Below are positions 1-7,108 of a DNA stretch of 58,791 nt, piece after piece. Below the pieces are notes generated by a model, which worked only from the letters and a program-made list of their open reading frames with translations, was not told the origin of the DNA and did not search any database. Position 1 is the stretch's first letter. Every line of letters begins with the position of its first letter. Position numbers and translations under genes: made by a program. This stretch comes from Candidatus Thorarchaeota archaeon (GTDB taxonomy: Archaea > Asgardarchaeota > Thorarchaeia > Thorarchaeales > Thorarchaeaceae): positions 1 through 58,791 of the forward strand of contig JAEOUG010000046.1 in the NCBI GenBank assembly GCA_016839445.1, in the 5' to 3' direction.

Positions 1-782
1 CATCGTTTACGCCCAGGACTACTCGGGTATCTAATCCGATTCGCTCCCCTGGGTTTCGTCCCTCACCGTCGGACGTGTTCTCGACGACCGCCTTCGCCAC
101 TGGTGGTCCTTCGTAGATCATTAGATTTCACCCTTACCTACGAAATACCGTCGTCGTCTCCCACTCCCAAGTAAGGCGGTATCCCTACCAGGCCGACCGT
201 TGGGCGGCCGGATTTAAGCAGGGACCTACCAAACCGGCTACGGACGCTTTAAGCTCAATAATTGTGGACACCACTCGAAGAGCTGGTTTTACCGCGGCGG
301 CTGGCACCAGCCTTGCCCTCTCCTTTCTAGCGGTCCATCATACGGATCCGCCACAGATGGAGTTATCCCCCATCACTCGGCTTGGCCCACTCACGCTTTC
401 GCGCATTGGTGAGGTTTCGTAACTGCTGCACCCCGTGGGGCTAGGGCCCTTGTCTCAGTGCCCTTCTCCGGGCCACGACTTACATCGCCCGTTCGGGTCA
501 TAACCTAAGTGGGCAATTACCCCACTTACAAGTATGATCCGGTGCCGCCCCGTCCTGTGGCGGAATATCCCACGTACCCGGGACACCCGTTTCAAGGCAA
601 CATCAGTTCCAGAACGATGCCTCTATGCCGGATTACCGCCAGTTTCCCGGCGTTGTCCGGCTCCACAGGGTAGGTTAGCGACACTACTGAGCCGTCCGCG
701 ACGGATTCGGATGCGAACCCGTTCCACTTGCATGTCTTATCCCCAAGCCGATAGCAGTGCCCTCTAGCAGGATCAACTAGAG
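1..782 (-). rRNA. 16S ribosomal RNA, 5' half (partial)
   Basis: The reverse complement begins near position 782 with the archaeal 16S 5' end (TTGATCCTGC core) and runs off the left edge in the universal GGATTAGATACCCGGGTAGTCC region, near E. coli position 800-815. The 515-region GCCGCGGTAA motif is visible as ttaccgcggc near 290. Length matches an uninterrupted 5' half, with no intron or insertion seen. The 3' half, the anti-Shine-Dalgarno tail and any 23S linkage lie outside the window. The short reading frames inside it are not genes. Confidence 0.97.
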
Positions 783-947
783 TTAATCCAAACCGTACAT
801 GTTGGCAAGGTACAACTGGAGTAGTATTCAGTTGTCATGCACGATCTATAGCACACTTGAACTTTGCTTGATGAAGTACAGGCGTAACGGGGTTAGACCA
901 GAGATGGCTTACCCATTGTACCTGCACATTGTTGAGCGTATCTTAGA

Positions 948-1162
948 CCTGAGGGGATTCTGGCACTCGTGCCAGTCTATCTCACGTCCGCATCTTATTT
1001 TCGCATCTGGAAATCGCGGGCTATCATCGCTTGGCACTCGCCGACAGCATCCAGCCTGACACCGTATGACGCGAAAGCAAACTTTCCGCGAACAGTTCGA
1101 ATAAAAAGCTTTCCAAGGAGCCGCTTTTGGAAGGGCTCCGGAAGGCTCCTGAGGGGATTCTG
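948..1162. repeat. 15-base direct repeat, copies exactly 200 bases apart
   Basis: CCTGAGGGGATTCTG occurs at 948-962 and again at 1148-1162, identical over 15 bases and spaced by exactly 200. The two copies flank the candidate rRNA promoter, one in the leader and one upstream. They do not extend further on either side. Confidence 0.7.
1096..1112 (-). promoter_or_regulatory. candidate rRNA promoter (BRE/TATA)
   Basis: On the minus strand the sequence reads GGAAAGCTTTTTATT, a purine BRE-like stretch followed by a T/A-rich box. Transcription would then start near 1072-1078, at a GCGGAAAG-TTTG-CTTTCGC imperfect hairpin, about 290 bases upstream of mature 16S. A weaker A/T box lies near 993-1001. 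The assignment rests on motif and position only. Confidence 0.4.
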
Positions 1163-1185
1163 TGGGGCATGGACGGCGTTCAGTA

Positions 1186-1611
1186 CTACGAGAACATCTC
1201 TCTGCTAACAGATCGGCCGCAGTACTCGCACTTCACGACCTTCCCATTCCTTATCTCTGATATCTCGTCTGGTTCCAGGGCCGCGCCGCAATTGACGCAC
1301 TCCCACTCTCCAACCATCAACTTGCCGGGAGCCTTCTGGTGAGGTTCGTCGACAATCTCTCCCTTCTGCTTCAGGAAGCACCTTCTGCATAGCCTCGGAA
1401 GGGTGATCCCACGTCTACGTGCCCGCAAGATGCGCCGCAGGATTGGTGGTTCGATTGGTTCACCACAGTCCTTGCAGACAAGCACGGCTTCGCCCTGCCG
1501 GGCGCCTCTCATCATACAAGCTCGACAGAGGAGTGGTCCTCCAGACACCTCTCGTAGGCGTTGTGCTGCGCGCGGCGGAATGTGTTTTCCGCACTGTTCA
1601 CATTGTGGCAT
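1186..1611 (-). CDS. triple zinc-ribbon protein
   Basis: This 141-residue basic protein has six CxxC knuckles: C4/C7, C29/C32, C46/C49, C75/C78, C105/C108 and C128/C131. They pair into three consecutive four-cysteine zinc ribbons. The middle part is Arg-rich (about residues 58-77), which would suit nucleic acid binding. No catalytic motif is visible, so the function is unknown; a structural, RNA-binding or transcription-associated role is possible. It begins with ATG at 1611 and lies upstream of the 16S leader on the same strand. Confidence 0.8.
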   Translation of the reverse strand: MPQCEQCGKHIPPRAAQRLREVSGGPLLCRACMMRGARQGEAVLVCKDCGEPIEPPILRRILRARRRGITLPRLCRRCFLKQKGEIVDEPHQKAPGKLMVGEWECVNCGAALEPDEISEIRNGKVVKCEYCGRSVSREMFS

Positions 1612-1760
1612 CTATGTCACCAGGATTGATTCAGGATTGGGCGTAATAGGCTAATCATGTTTGCTGAAGGGTGATGGAAGGGCGGGACAGAGCCCGCCTT
1701 TCGATGCAACCAGTCAGAACCGATTGCACATCCTGCAGTCATTAGTCGCTTCCATCATTG

Positions 1761-2309
1761 TTAAGCTCGGTGAATCCTCCCGAGCTGAGCTACCACAAAG
1801 GCAGCATCGTCCACATTCAAGATCCCCCTCATTATCAGCACAGGTCCGAAACGCTGAGTGCGCTTCACGCCGCCTACAAAGGCCAGGGATGCTGCCTCGC
1901 CGTTTGGCCCTGTCATGTTGATCTTGAAGCCAAACACCACAGTCACATTGATTTCGCTGTTCTGGGGGCGAGCTGCGAAACCCACACCCTCATCCACTCT
2001 GAACTCCGTGTCATTTAGAGTAAACATGCCGCCTTGGACTCTGAGAAGAACTCCACGAGGAGCTATCTCCTCGATTGTGAATTCCAGAGTCATTCGAGTC
2101 ACGTATGTGAAACGAAACTCGTCTTCCGTCACCACTGGGCCTGCTCTGCCACGGGCCACTATCTCAAAGGACGCCCCAATGTTTGCGGTCGCTGCAGGAG
2201 GCGATTCAAGCACTGCTGCAGCGTCCGCGGTTGTTGTCAATAGAGGGGTTACGATGGCGAAGACTAGAACTAGGACCGATGTGAGCGTGATAGTCTTGGC
2301 GTGCTTCAT
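1761..2309 (-). CDS. secreted protein of unknown function
   Basis: I place the start at the ATG at 2309 because the protein then opens with a classic signal peptide: Met-Lys-His-Ala-Lys, a hydrophobic stretch of about 18 residues, then a small-residue ADA site near residue 30. The longer upstream frame adds 37 residues without hydrophobic character. The mature part, about 150 residues, is rich in beta-prone segments and has Asn-x-Thr sequons. It has no cysteine pairs or catalytic motif I recognise. It is probably exported to the cell surface. Confidence 0.65.
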   Translation of the reverse strand: MKHAKTITLTSVLVLVFAIVTPLLTTTADAAAVLESPPAATANIGASFEIVARGRAGPVVTEDEFRFTYVTRMTLEFTIEEIAPRGVLLRVQGGMFTLNDTEFRVDEGVGFAARPQNSEINVTVVFGFKINMTGPNGEAASLAFVGGVKRTQRFGPVLIMRGILNVDDAAFVVAQLGRIHRA

Positions 2310-2488
2310 GGTTTGGTCGTAATAGCGTGAGATTCTGAACATAAAGGCGGAATGAAGGATTCCACTAGATGATTCGTCCATAGTAAACCTCTCCGCACGA
2401 TTTGTCACCGATTCACCCAAAAGCGGATAGACGAATCATCCACTCACAATAAGACCTGAAACGAAGATTCAAGGATAGGCGTCACCCA

Positions 2489-3106
2489 ATGCAAGTGGAA
2501 GCAGCAATTCGATTGGACCTACTCTTCGAGACCATCAGTGGCATCATTGCGTTACTGGTGACCATATACGCGAGCAGAGCATACCGGCTCACGGAGCAGA
2601 AGAGGCTCTCTGATCTGTCAACTGGGTTCATGGTGCTATCGGCGGGGATGTTCGGCCGTGTCATTGGCACATGGTATTTCTTCGTGAGATGGGGCGGAGA
2701 AGGGGAAGTACCTCCAAGCCTCAGATTCTTGATAGCAGTCGTGACCATAGCCTATGGGGCCTCTCGAATCATGGCGTACGTCATCTTCGCCATCGCCCTA
2801 CGGCCTTCCAGGAAGGTTGATCTGCCAGAGGCTGCAGTCATGCTTGCCCTTCCAGTGCTTGTTGACCCAACTCTCGAGATTGTGGCAATCTTAGTATTGG
2901 TCATCGTGGTGCTGCAGGCCCTAACGAACTACTTCACGCGTAGGAGCAGTTTCGGCCTCTATGTCCTGGCTGGGTTCTTCCTGCTACTCCTGAGTCATCT
3001 GATGCTCGCGCAGGCGATTCTGAACTCGGGCATGTACCTGCTCAGTCAGATAACGCAGCTCCTTGGATTCTTCTCGTTTCTCGTCCTGTTGAAGAAGACA
3101 GGCTGA
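2489..3106 (+). CDS. polytopic membrane protein, unknown
   Basis: This 205-residue protein has about six hydrophobic segments (residues about 12-30, 45-65, 78-103, 112-140, 150-170 and 180-200) and short charged loops. No transporter signature was recognised. The next gene, a winged-helix regulator, starts 5 bases after its stop, so the two are probably one operon and the pair may sense a membrane state. The topology loosely resembles the membrane protein at 22889-23581, but I cannot show homology. Confidence 0.65.
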   Translation: MQVEAAIRLDLLFETISGIIALLVTIYASRAYRLTEQKRLSDLSTGFMVLSAGMFGRVIGTWYFFVRWGGEGEVPPSLRFLIAVVTIAYGASRIMAYVIFAIALRPSRKVDLPEAAVMLALPVLVDPTLEIVAILVLVIVVLQALTNYFTRRSSFGLYVLAGFFLLLLSHLMLAQAILNSGMYLLSQITQLLGFFSFLVLLKKTG

Positions 3107-3111
3107 ACCAA

Positions 3112-3405
3112 ATGAGTAAGAAACGGGCCTATCGCTCCAAGATGCGCATCTTAGCGGACATGATGCGAGCCATTCAGGTAGAGGGTGAGGAAGGAGCGGG
3201 CCCTACGAAGATACTGTATGCTGCAAACCTGTCACATGACAGGCTCACGCAGTATCTCGACGAGCTAGTGGAAAAAGAACTCATAGATGAAAGAAACCAG
3301 GACGAGAGCAACAGGAGCTATGTCCTGACAGAGAAGGGAAGGGAGTTCCTCCGCGAGTACATCAGAGTGGAGAGGTTCTCCGAAGCCTTTGGCATAGAGA
3401 TTTGA
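3112..3405 (+). CDS. winged helix-turn-helix transcription regulator
   Basis: This 97-residue basic protein has the layout of small archaeal winged-helix regulators. An N-terminal helix holds an RSKMRILADMM segment, the HTH lies near residues 38-60 (TKILYAANLSHDRLTQYLDEL), and the wing ends in YVLTEKGREFL. The YxLTxKG motif is typical of this superfamily. It is the second gene of an apparent operon with the membrane protein just upstream. Its DNA target and ligand are unknown. Confidence 0.85.
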   Translation: MSKKRAYRSKMRILADMMRAIQVEGEEGAGPTKILYAANLSHDRLTQYLDELVEKELIDERNQDESNRSYVLTEKGREFLREYIRVERFSEAFGIEI

Positions 3406-3425
3406 CACGGAGTCGTTCAGACAAA

Positions 3426-3433
3426 GTTTTAAG
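3426..3433 (+). promoter_or_regulatory. TATA box of tRNA-Ala
   Basis: The sequence GTTTTAAG, preceded by an A-rich ACAAA element, lies about 56 bases before the tRNA 5' end. This allows a short 5' leader to be removed by RNase P. Confidence 0.5.
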
Positions 3434-3488
3434 ATATCCCAGTCTGGACTCGCGAGGGGCGCCTACAGTCGTGGGCCAGCCGCAAACA

Positions 3489-3595
3489 GGGCCGGTAGAT
3501 CAGCCTGGTAGATCGTCTGATTCGCAAGCCTGTGGGCTTGCCCTGCAGACCGACTCTTCAGAAGGTCGCGAGTTCAAATCTCGCCCGGTCCACCA
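3489..3595 (+). tRNA. tRNA-Ala(CGC) with 30-nt intron
   Basis: The acceptor stem GGGCCGG pairs with CCGGTCC and contains the G3-U70 wobble pair, the alanine identity element. The D stem is GATC/GATC, the anticodon stem TCTGA (3516-3520)/TCAGA (3558-3562), and the T arm GCGAG/CTCGC with loop TTCAAAT. Loop bases TTCGCA give anticodon CGC. The intron after position 37 is 3527-3556, and GCAAGCC/GGCTTGC can pair as a hairpin across the anticodon-intron boundary. The CCA is encoded. The exact splice bases are inferred from the canonical 37/38 site. Confidence 0.9.
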
Positions 3596-3598
3596 CTC

Positions 3599-4780
3599 TC
3601 ATTTCTCTGAATGCGTCTTCACAATTAGAAGAATGACCAAGGCCAGAAGCGTCAGGACAACAGAATACTGAAACGCAAACACTGGAGACCCAGCAATGGC
3701 CATTGACAGGTCCCAGAGGAATCCGATGATGATACCAGCAGGAAGCGCGGTGATGCCGATGGCCATCTGAAATGCCCCAATGATACTTGCCCGTCGCTCC
3801 TTCTCGACTAGGTCTGCCACTAGACTAGTCTGGACGGGGTCAAGTGCACCGTTCATCAGTCCAAAGAAGAGGAACATTGGTACGAGGGACCATAAGTCCA
3901 CAACAAGGTAGAACCATAGAGATGTCACGATAAGCAGAAGGAACGCGCAAAGAAGGACAGGTCTTCTGCCGACCCTGTCGGAGAACCTTCCAAAGGGATA
4001 TGCACTTGTAGCATAGACTATGGTGAACAACAGATAGAGCAGTGTCTGCTGTTCCACTGTAGAGGAGTGCCCTGTGGACAAGAAGATCAGCAGAGAGTAG
4101 CTGTAGGTCGCCAAGGCGAATAACACGGAGGCAACCAGGAAGAGCAAGAGATTCCTGTCAAGTCCTCTGAAGCTGACACCCTTGAAGACATCACGTCCTC
4201 TTTGCTCTTTGATCAGTGTGGTAACTATGATGACAGAACCGGCGGTGGGTACAACAGCGAGGAGGATGATACCAGCGTAGCCCAAGTACCTGAATAGAAG
4301 CAGTGTGATAAGGGTCCCTGCTACAGCTCCTGCCGTGTCAAGAGACCTCAGGATGCCGAAGGCTCTCCCACGAGTCTTTTCCTGTGCATGGTCTGCGACA
4401 ATAGCGTCTCGTGGAGGACCCCGCATCTTCCCGAGTCGGTCCATGGACTTCCAGAAGATGAGATGCTGGAGCCTGTAGGCAAAGAATGAAACGAGCAGGA
4501 AGCCTAAGCGGGATACCATGGACATGCTGTAGCCTATGGTGATGAAGAGCTTCCGTCTGCCGGTTCGGTCAGAGGCATACCCTGCGCCCAGCTTGGCAAT
4601 GGATGTGACTGTAAGAGCGAGGCCATCAACAACCTGAACTTGGCCCTGAGTGAGTCCAAGACCAGTGAGGAAGGTGGGCCAGATAGGAGCAATCATGTCA
4701 GAGCCAGCATCGTTGAGAAACGAGGCGGCCCCGAGAACATAGGCGGGGTCTCTCTGCTTTTCCGGTACTTCATTCTCCAT
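3599..4780 (-). CDS. major facilitator superfamily transporter
   Basis: This 393-residue protein has twelve predicted hydrophobic segments. The MFS loop signature between TM2 and TM3 appears as YASDRTGRRK (about residues 68-77), and its second-half counterpart as FGRFSDRVGRRP. The motif RGPPRDAIVAD after TM4 is also typical of drug- or metabolite-efflux MFS families. The substrate cannot be read from sequence. The gene begins with ATG at 4780 and ends 3 bases from the tRNA-Ala CCA, on the opposite strand. Confidence 0.9.
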   Translation of the reverse strand: MENEVPEKQRDPAYVLGAASFLNDAGSDMIAPIWPTFLTGLGLTQGQVQVVDGLALTVTSIAKLGAGYASDRTGRRKLFITIGYSMSMVSRLGFLLVSFFAYRLQHLIFWKSMDRLGKMRGPPRDAIVADHAQEKTRGRAFGILRSLDTAGAVAGTLITLLLFRYLGYAGIILLAVVPTAGSVIIVTTLIKEQRGRDVFKGVSFRGLDRNLLLFLVASVLFALATYSYSLLIFLSTGHSSTVEQQTLLYLLFTIVYATSAYPFGRFSDRVGRRPVLLCAFLLLIVTSLWFYLVVDLWSLVPMFLFFGLMNGALDPVQTSLVADLVEKERRASIIGAFQMAIGITALPAGIIIGFLWDLSMAIAGSPVFAFQYSVVLTLLALVILLIVKTHSEK

Positions 4781-4888
4781 GTTCTATCAGACCACAGTCT
4801 GTGTCTGGCCACACGGCTGCTCTTATCTTCCTTGTCAGTAGACAGCTCTATCCAAACCCATTTTACGCTCACACTTGATGTAGTAGAC

Positions 4889-5281
4889 ATGGTCGATGTC
4901 TTGAGAAAAGAACTCACCCTCGAGTTCGATGCAGCAGTGAAGCGAGTGGAGGAGGCCTGCGCCAGCGAAGGATTCGGACTACTCCTGACAAAGGCTCTTG
5001 ACAAGGTATTCAAGGACAAGCTGGGAGTAGATTCCCAAAGGTATACCTTCGTACTTGCCTGCGCTCCAGAGCTAGCTAAGATGGCACTCGATGCCTCCAA
5101 GTATGTTGGCACACTCTTTCCGTGCAGCTTCGTGGTCTATGAAGAAAACGGGAAGGTCATTGTGGCACATACCTCCATCATGAAGGCGGCCTCAGAGCTT
5201 GGCCTAGTAACCAAGGAGGCCATGGAACCAGTCATCGAGGAGACCGGTAAGCGCATCAGCAAGGTCTGGGCGAAGATCTAG
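4889..5281 (+). CDS. DUF302 family protein
   Basis: The 130-residue product matches the DUF302 fold. It has an early alpha helix with FDAAVKRVEEACASEGFGLL, a beta strand ending in YTFVLACAPELAKMALD, and the family core PCSFVVYEENGKVIVAHTS. DUF302 proteins are small, cytoplasmic and of unresolved function, sometimes linked to redox or stress genes. I chose ATG 4889 because the upstream frame is antisense to the MFS gene and lacks coding character. It is followed by a methyltransferase on the same strand. Confidence 0.8.
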   Translation: MVDVLRKELTLEFDAAVKRVEEACASEGFGLLLTKALDKVFKDKLGVDSQRYTFVLACAPELAKMALDASKYVGTLFPCSFVVYEENGKVIVAHTSIMKAASELGLVTKEAMEPVIEETGKRISKVWAKI

Positions 5282-5332
5282 ACCTGTAGACTTGTCGAAA
5301 GCTTGACAAGACCCGTTGTCAAGCAATGCAGT

Positions 5333-6103
5333 ATGACGGATGACCTGAAGGAGCAATGGGAAGCGAATGCTCGGGTCTTCGCCGAGCTCATCGGCGACAG
5401 GGGAACTCCACACCATAGAATCATTCTGAATCCGTGTGTAGAGAGGCTATTGGGAGATGTTCAAGGCAAGACCCTGCTAGACGCTGGGTGCGGAGAGGGC
5501 TATCTCTCGAGATACTACGCCAAGATGGGTGCAGAGGTCACTGGAGTGGACATCTCAGCAGGACTTCTGGAGAGAGCAGAGGCACTCACCAATTCATCGT
5601 TAGGGGTATCATACAGAAGTGGAGACATCTGCAGCTTGGATGAGCTTGATGACGCGCGGTTCGATCTTGTACTCTGCAACTTGGTTCTGTTGAACACCCC
5701 GTGTCTTGATGAGGCCCTTTCTGAATTCCGGAGAATCCTCAGACCTAGCGGAATCCTGGTCTTCTCGATAGTCCATCCTGCATTCGATTTCTACGGGCCT
5801 GGCGATTGGGAGATGGGTGAGAAGGACCCGAACACCGGGAGGAGGACAGGGCTCTTCTTCAGAGTAGACAGGTACACCGAGGAATTGGAGTACAAGAGGT
5901 ATTGGAGAACCCGGGAGGGAGAGAAGTTCCCTGAACCTTTCAGCTTCTACCATCGAACCATTTCCACGTATGTCAAGGCCATCCTGGAGTCGGGCTTAAG
6001 AATAGTGGCTCTTGAGGAACCCCTTCCCTCCGAAGATAGTGAGTTCTTTGACAGAGAGAGAAGAGTGCCGTTCTTCATGGTATTCAAGGCAGTCAAGGAG
6101 TGA
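5333..6103 (+). CDS. class I SAM-dependent methyltransferase
   Basis: The Rossmann methyltransferase motif I, LLDAGCGEGYLS, is near residues 48-59, followed by the acidic motif II, GVDIS, and the motif IV segment FDLVLCNLVL. The C-terminal half (FRVDRYTEELEYKR, SFYHRTISTYVKAILESGL) resembles UbiE/COQ5-like enzymes acting on small molecules, but the acceptor is unknown. I prefer the ATG at 5333 over the TTG at 5303; neither has a strong Shine-Dalgarno site. It precedes two OsmC genes. Confidence 0.85.
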   Translation: MTDDLKEQWEANARVFAELIGDRGTPHHRIILNPCVERLLGDVQGKTLLDAGCGEGYLSRYYAKMGAEVTGVDISAGLLERAEALTNSSLGVSYRSGDICSLDELDDARFDLVLCNLVLLNTPCLDEALSEFRRILRPSGILVFSIVHPAFDFYGPGDWEMGEKDPNTGRRTGLFFRVDRYTEELEYKRYWRTREGEKFPEPFSFYHRTISTYVKAILESGLRIVALEEPLPSEDSEFFDRERRVPFFMVFKAVKE

Positions 6104-6153
6104 GCCATTGCCATGCCCAAACGCTTTTTCCTTCTGATGATGACGACTCCTCT

Positions 6154-6594
6154 ATGAGCGAAGGCAGCAATGAACCCAGATTGTTTCCTGTGACTCTGAA
6201 ATGGGCAGGGAACAAGGCCGGAGAACTGCTTGTGAAAGGAAAGGCTGTCATCATGACGGGGGTGCCATCCGATGAGGATAGTGCCAAGGGGCATTCCCCG
6301 GAAGACCTGTTTGTTGCCTCCGCCACGGTATGCTACATGAACGGCTTCGTAGAATTCACAAGGAAGATGAGGATCGGATTCGAATCATTCAGCTGCGAGG
6401 CTGTGGGCAAGCTTGAGATGGTCGGCAGGAGTTTCGAGATCACAGGTATCAAGATGACAGCTAGAGTGGGCATCGCGTCAGAGGAGATAAGAGGCAAGAT
6501 TAGCAGGGCGTTGGAGTTGGCTGCGAAGTACTGCTTCGTGGGAAATAGCATGAAGTGTCCAATCAACCATGAAACCGAGATCTTCGTGGTCTAG
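6154..6594 (+). CDS. OsmC/Ohr family protein, paralogue 1
   Basis: The roughly 146-residue product has the OsmC layout. An N-terminal beta sheet (FPVTLKWAGNKAGELLVKG) leads to the loop SPEDLFVASATVCYMNGF, which carries the first Cys, and the C-terminal YCFVGNSMKCPI carries the second pair. OsmC/Ohr enzymes reduce organic hydroperoxides with these cysteines in the cytoplasm. The start at ATG 6154 is preferred because the longer frame from GTG 6100 overlaps the methyltransferase stop and adds a non-conserved segment. A related gene follows directly. Confidence 0.85.
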   Translation: MSEGSNEPRLFPVTLKWAGNKAGELLVKGKAVIMTGVPSDEDSAKGHSPEDLFVASATVCYMNGFVEFTRKMRIGFESFSCEAVGKLEMVGRSFEITGIKMTARVGIASEEIRGKISRALELAAKYCFVGNSMKCPINHETEIFVV

Positions 6595-6652
6595 ATGTTC
6601 CTGCATCAGAAGGCTTTTCCTAGTGTCTTCATGTTCTCACGCAGGTGTTTGA

Positions 6653-7087
6653 TTGAGCGAAGACAAGCATACCTACAATGTTCGCGTCGACTGGACACAT
6701 GATAGAGTTGGAAGACTGACCATAGAGGGCAAGCCCGAGATAGCTGTTGCATCACCTCCTGAATTCGAAGGACCAGAGGGGATTGTCACGCCCGAGGACA
6801 TGTTTGTGGCTGCGTCAGCTTCGTGCCTAATGACGACCTTCGTCACCTTCACAAAGAAGATGCGTTTTGACTACGAGTCATTCACCGTTGAGGGAGAAGG
6901 AACGCTGGAGAGAGTCGAGAAAGGATTCCAATTCACGAGAATCGTGTTGAAGACCAGAGTTGTCGTTGCCACCGACGAATTGGTGTCAAAGGCCGAACGT
7001 GCACTGGAGCTTGCAGGCAAGTACTGCCTCGTTTCCAATAGCATGAAGTGTGAGACAATCCATGAGAACGAGGTCCTAGTGAAGTAG
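6653..7087 (+). CDS. OsmC/Ohr family protein, paralogue 2
   Basis: This 144-residue OsmC-like protein begins with TTG at 6653. It keeps the same framework as the upstream gene: VRVDWTHDRVGRLTIEG, TPEDMFVAASASCLMTTFV with the first Cys, and YCLVSNSMKCET with the second. The two differ widely in sequence, so the duplication is old. They are separated by 58 bases and are probably peroxide or persulfide detoxification enzymes. Both keep an extra Cys (YC) near the second catalytic Cys. Confidence 0.85.
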   Translation: MSEDKHTYNVRVDWTHDRVGRLTIEGKPEIAVASPPEFEGPEGIVTPEDMFVAASASCLMTTFVTFTKKMRFDYESFTVEGEGTLERVEKGFQFTRIVLKTRVVVATDELVSKAERALELAGKYCLVSNSMKCETIHENEVLVK

Positions 7088-7108
7088 AACCCCGTTTCAG
7101 TTGTCGAG

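Larger units (their letters stand above)
783..1185 (-). other. 16S rRNA leader and upstream region, no protein gene
   Basis: About 400 bases between the 16S 5' end and the zinc-ribbon gene contain no credible protein gene. Seen here are a perfect 7-bp inverted repeat with a 2-base centre at 960-975 (CTGGCAC/GTGCCAG), a bulged hairpin near 1070-1089, a candidate TATA box near 1098-1107, and a 15-base direct repeat at 948-962 and 1148-1162. In archaea such leaders normally hold the rRNA promoter and half of the pre-16S processing stem. The other half of that stem would lie outside the window, so it cannot be drawn. Confidence 0.6.

Noticed and set aside
534..1059. Open frames within and just beyond the 16S rRNA gene
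   Set aside because: They lie in rRNA or its leader, have no ribosome-binding site and their proteins are compositionally random.
1205..1654. Overlapping frames on both strands at the zinc-ribbon gene
   Set aside because: Shadows of the Cys-knuckle gene on the minus strand; only that frame gives a sensible protein.
3401..3671. Frame spanning tRNA-Ala
   Set aside because: It runs through the tRNA and its promoter; no homology or start signal.
4640..4888. N-terminal extension of the DUF302 gene
   Set aside because: Antisense to the MFS gene and outside the family's usual length; the ATG at 4889 matches it.
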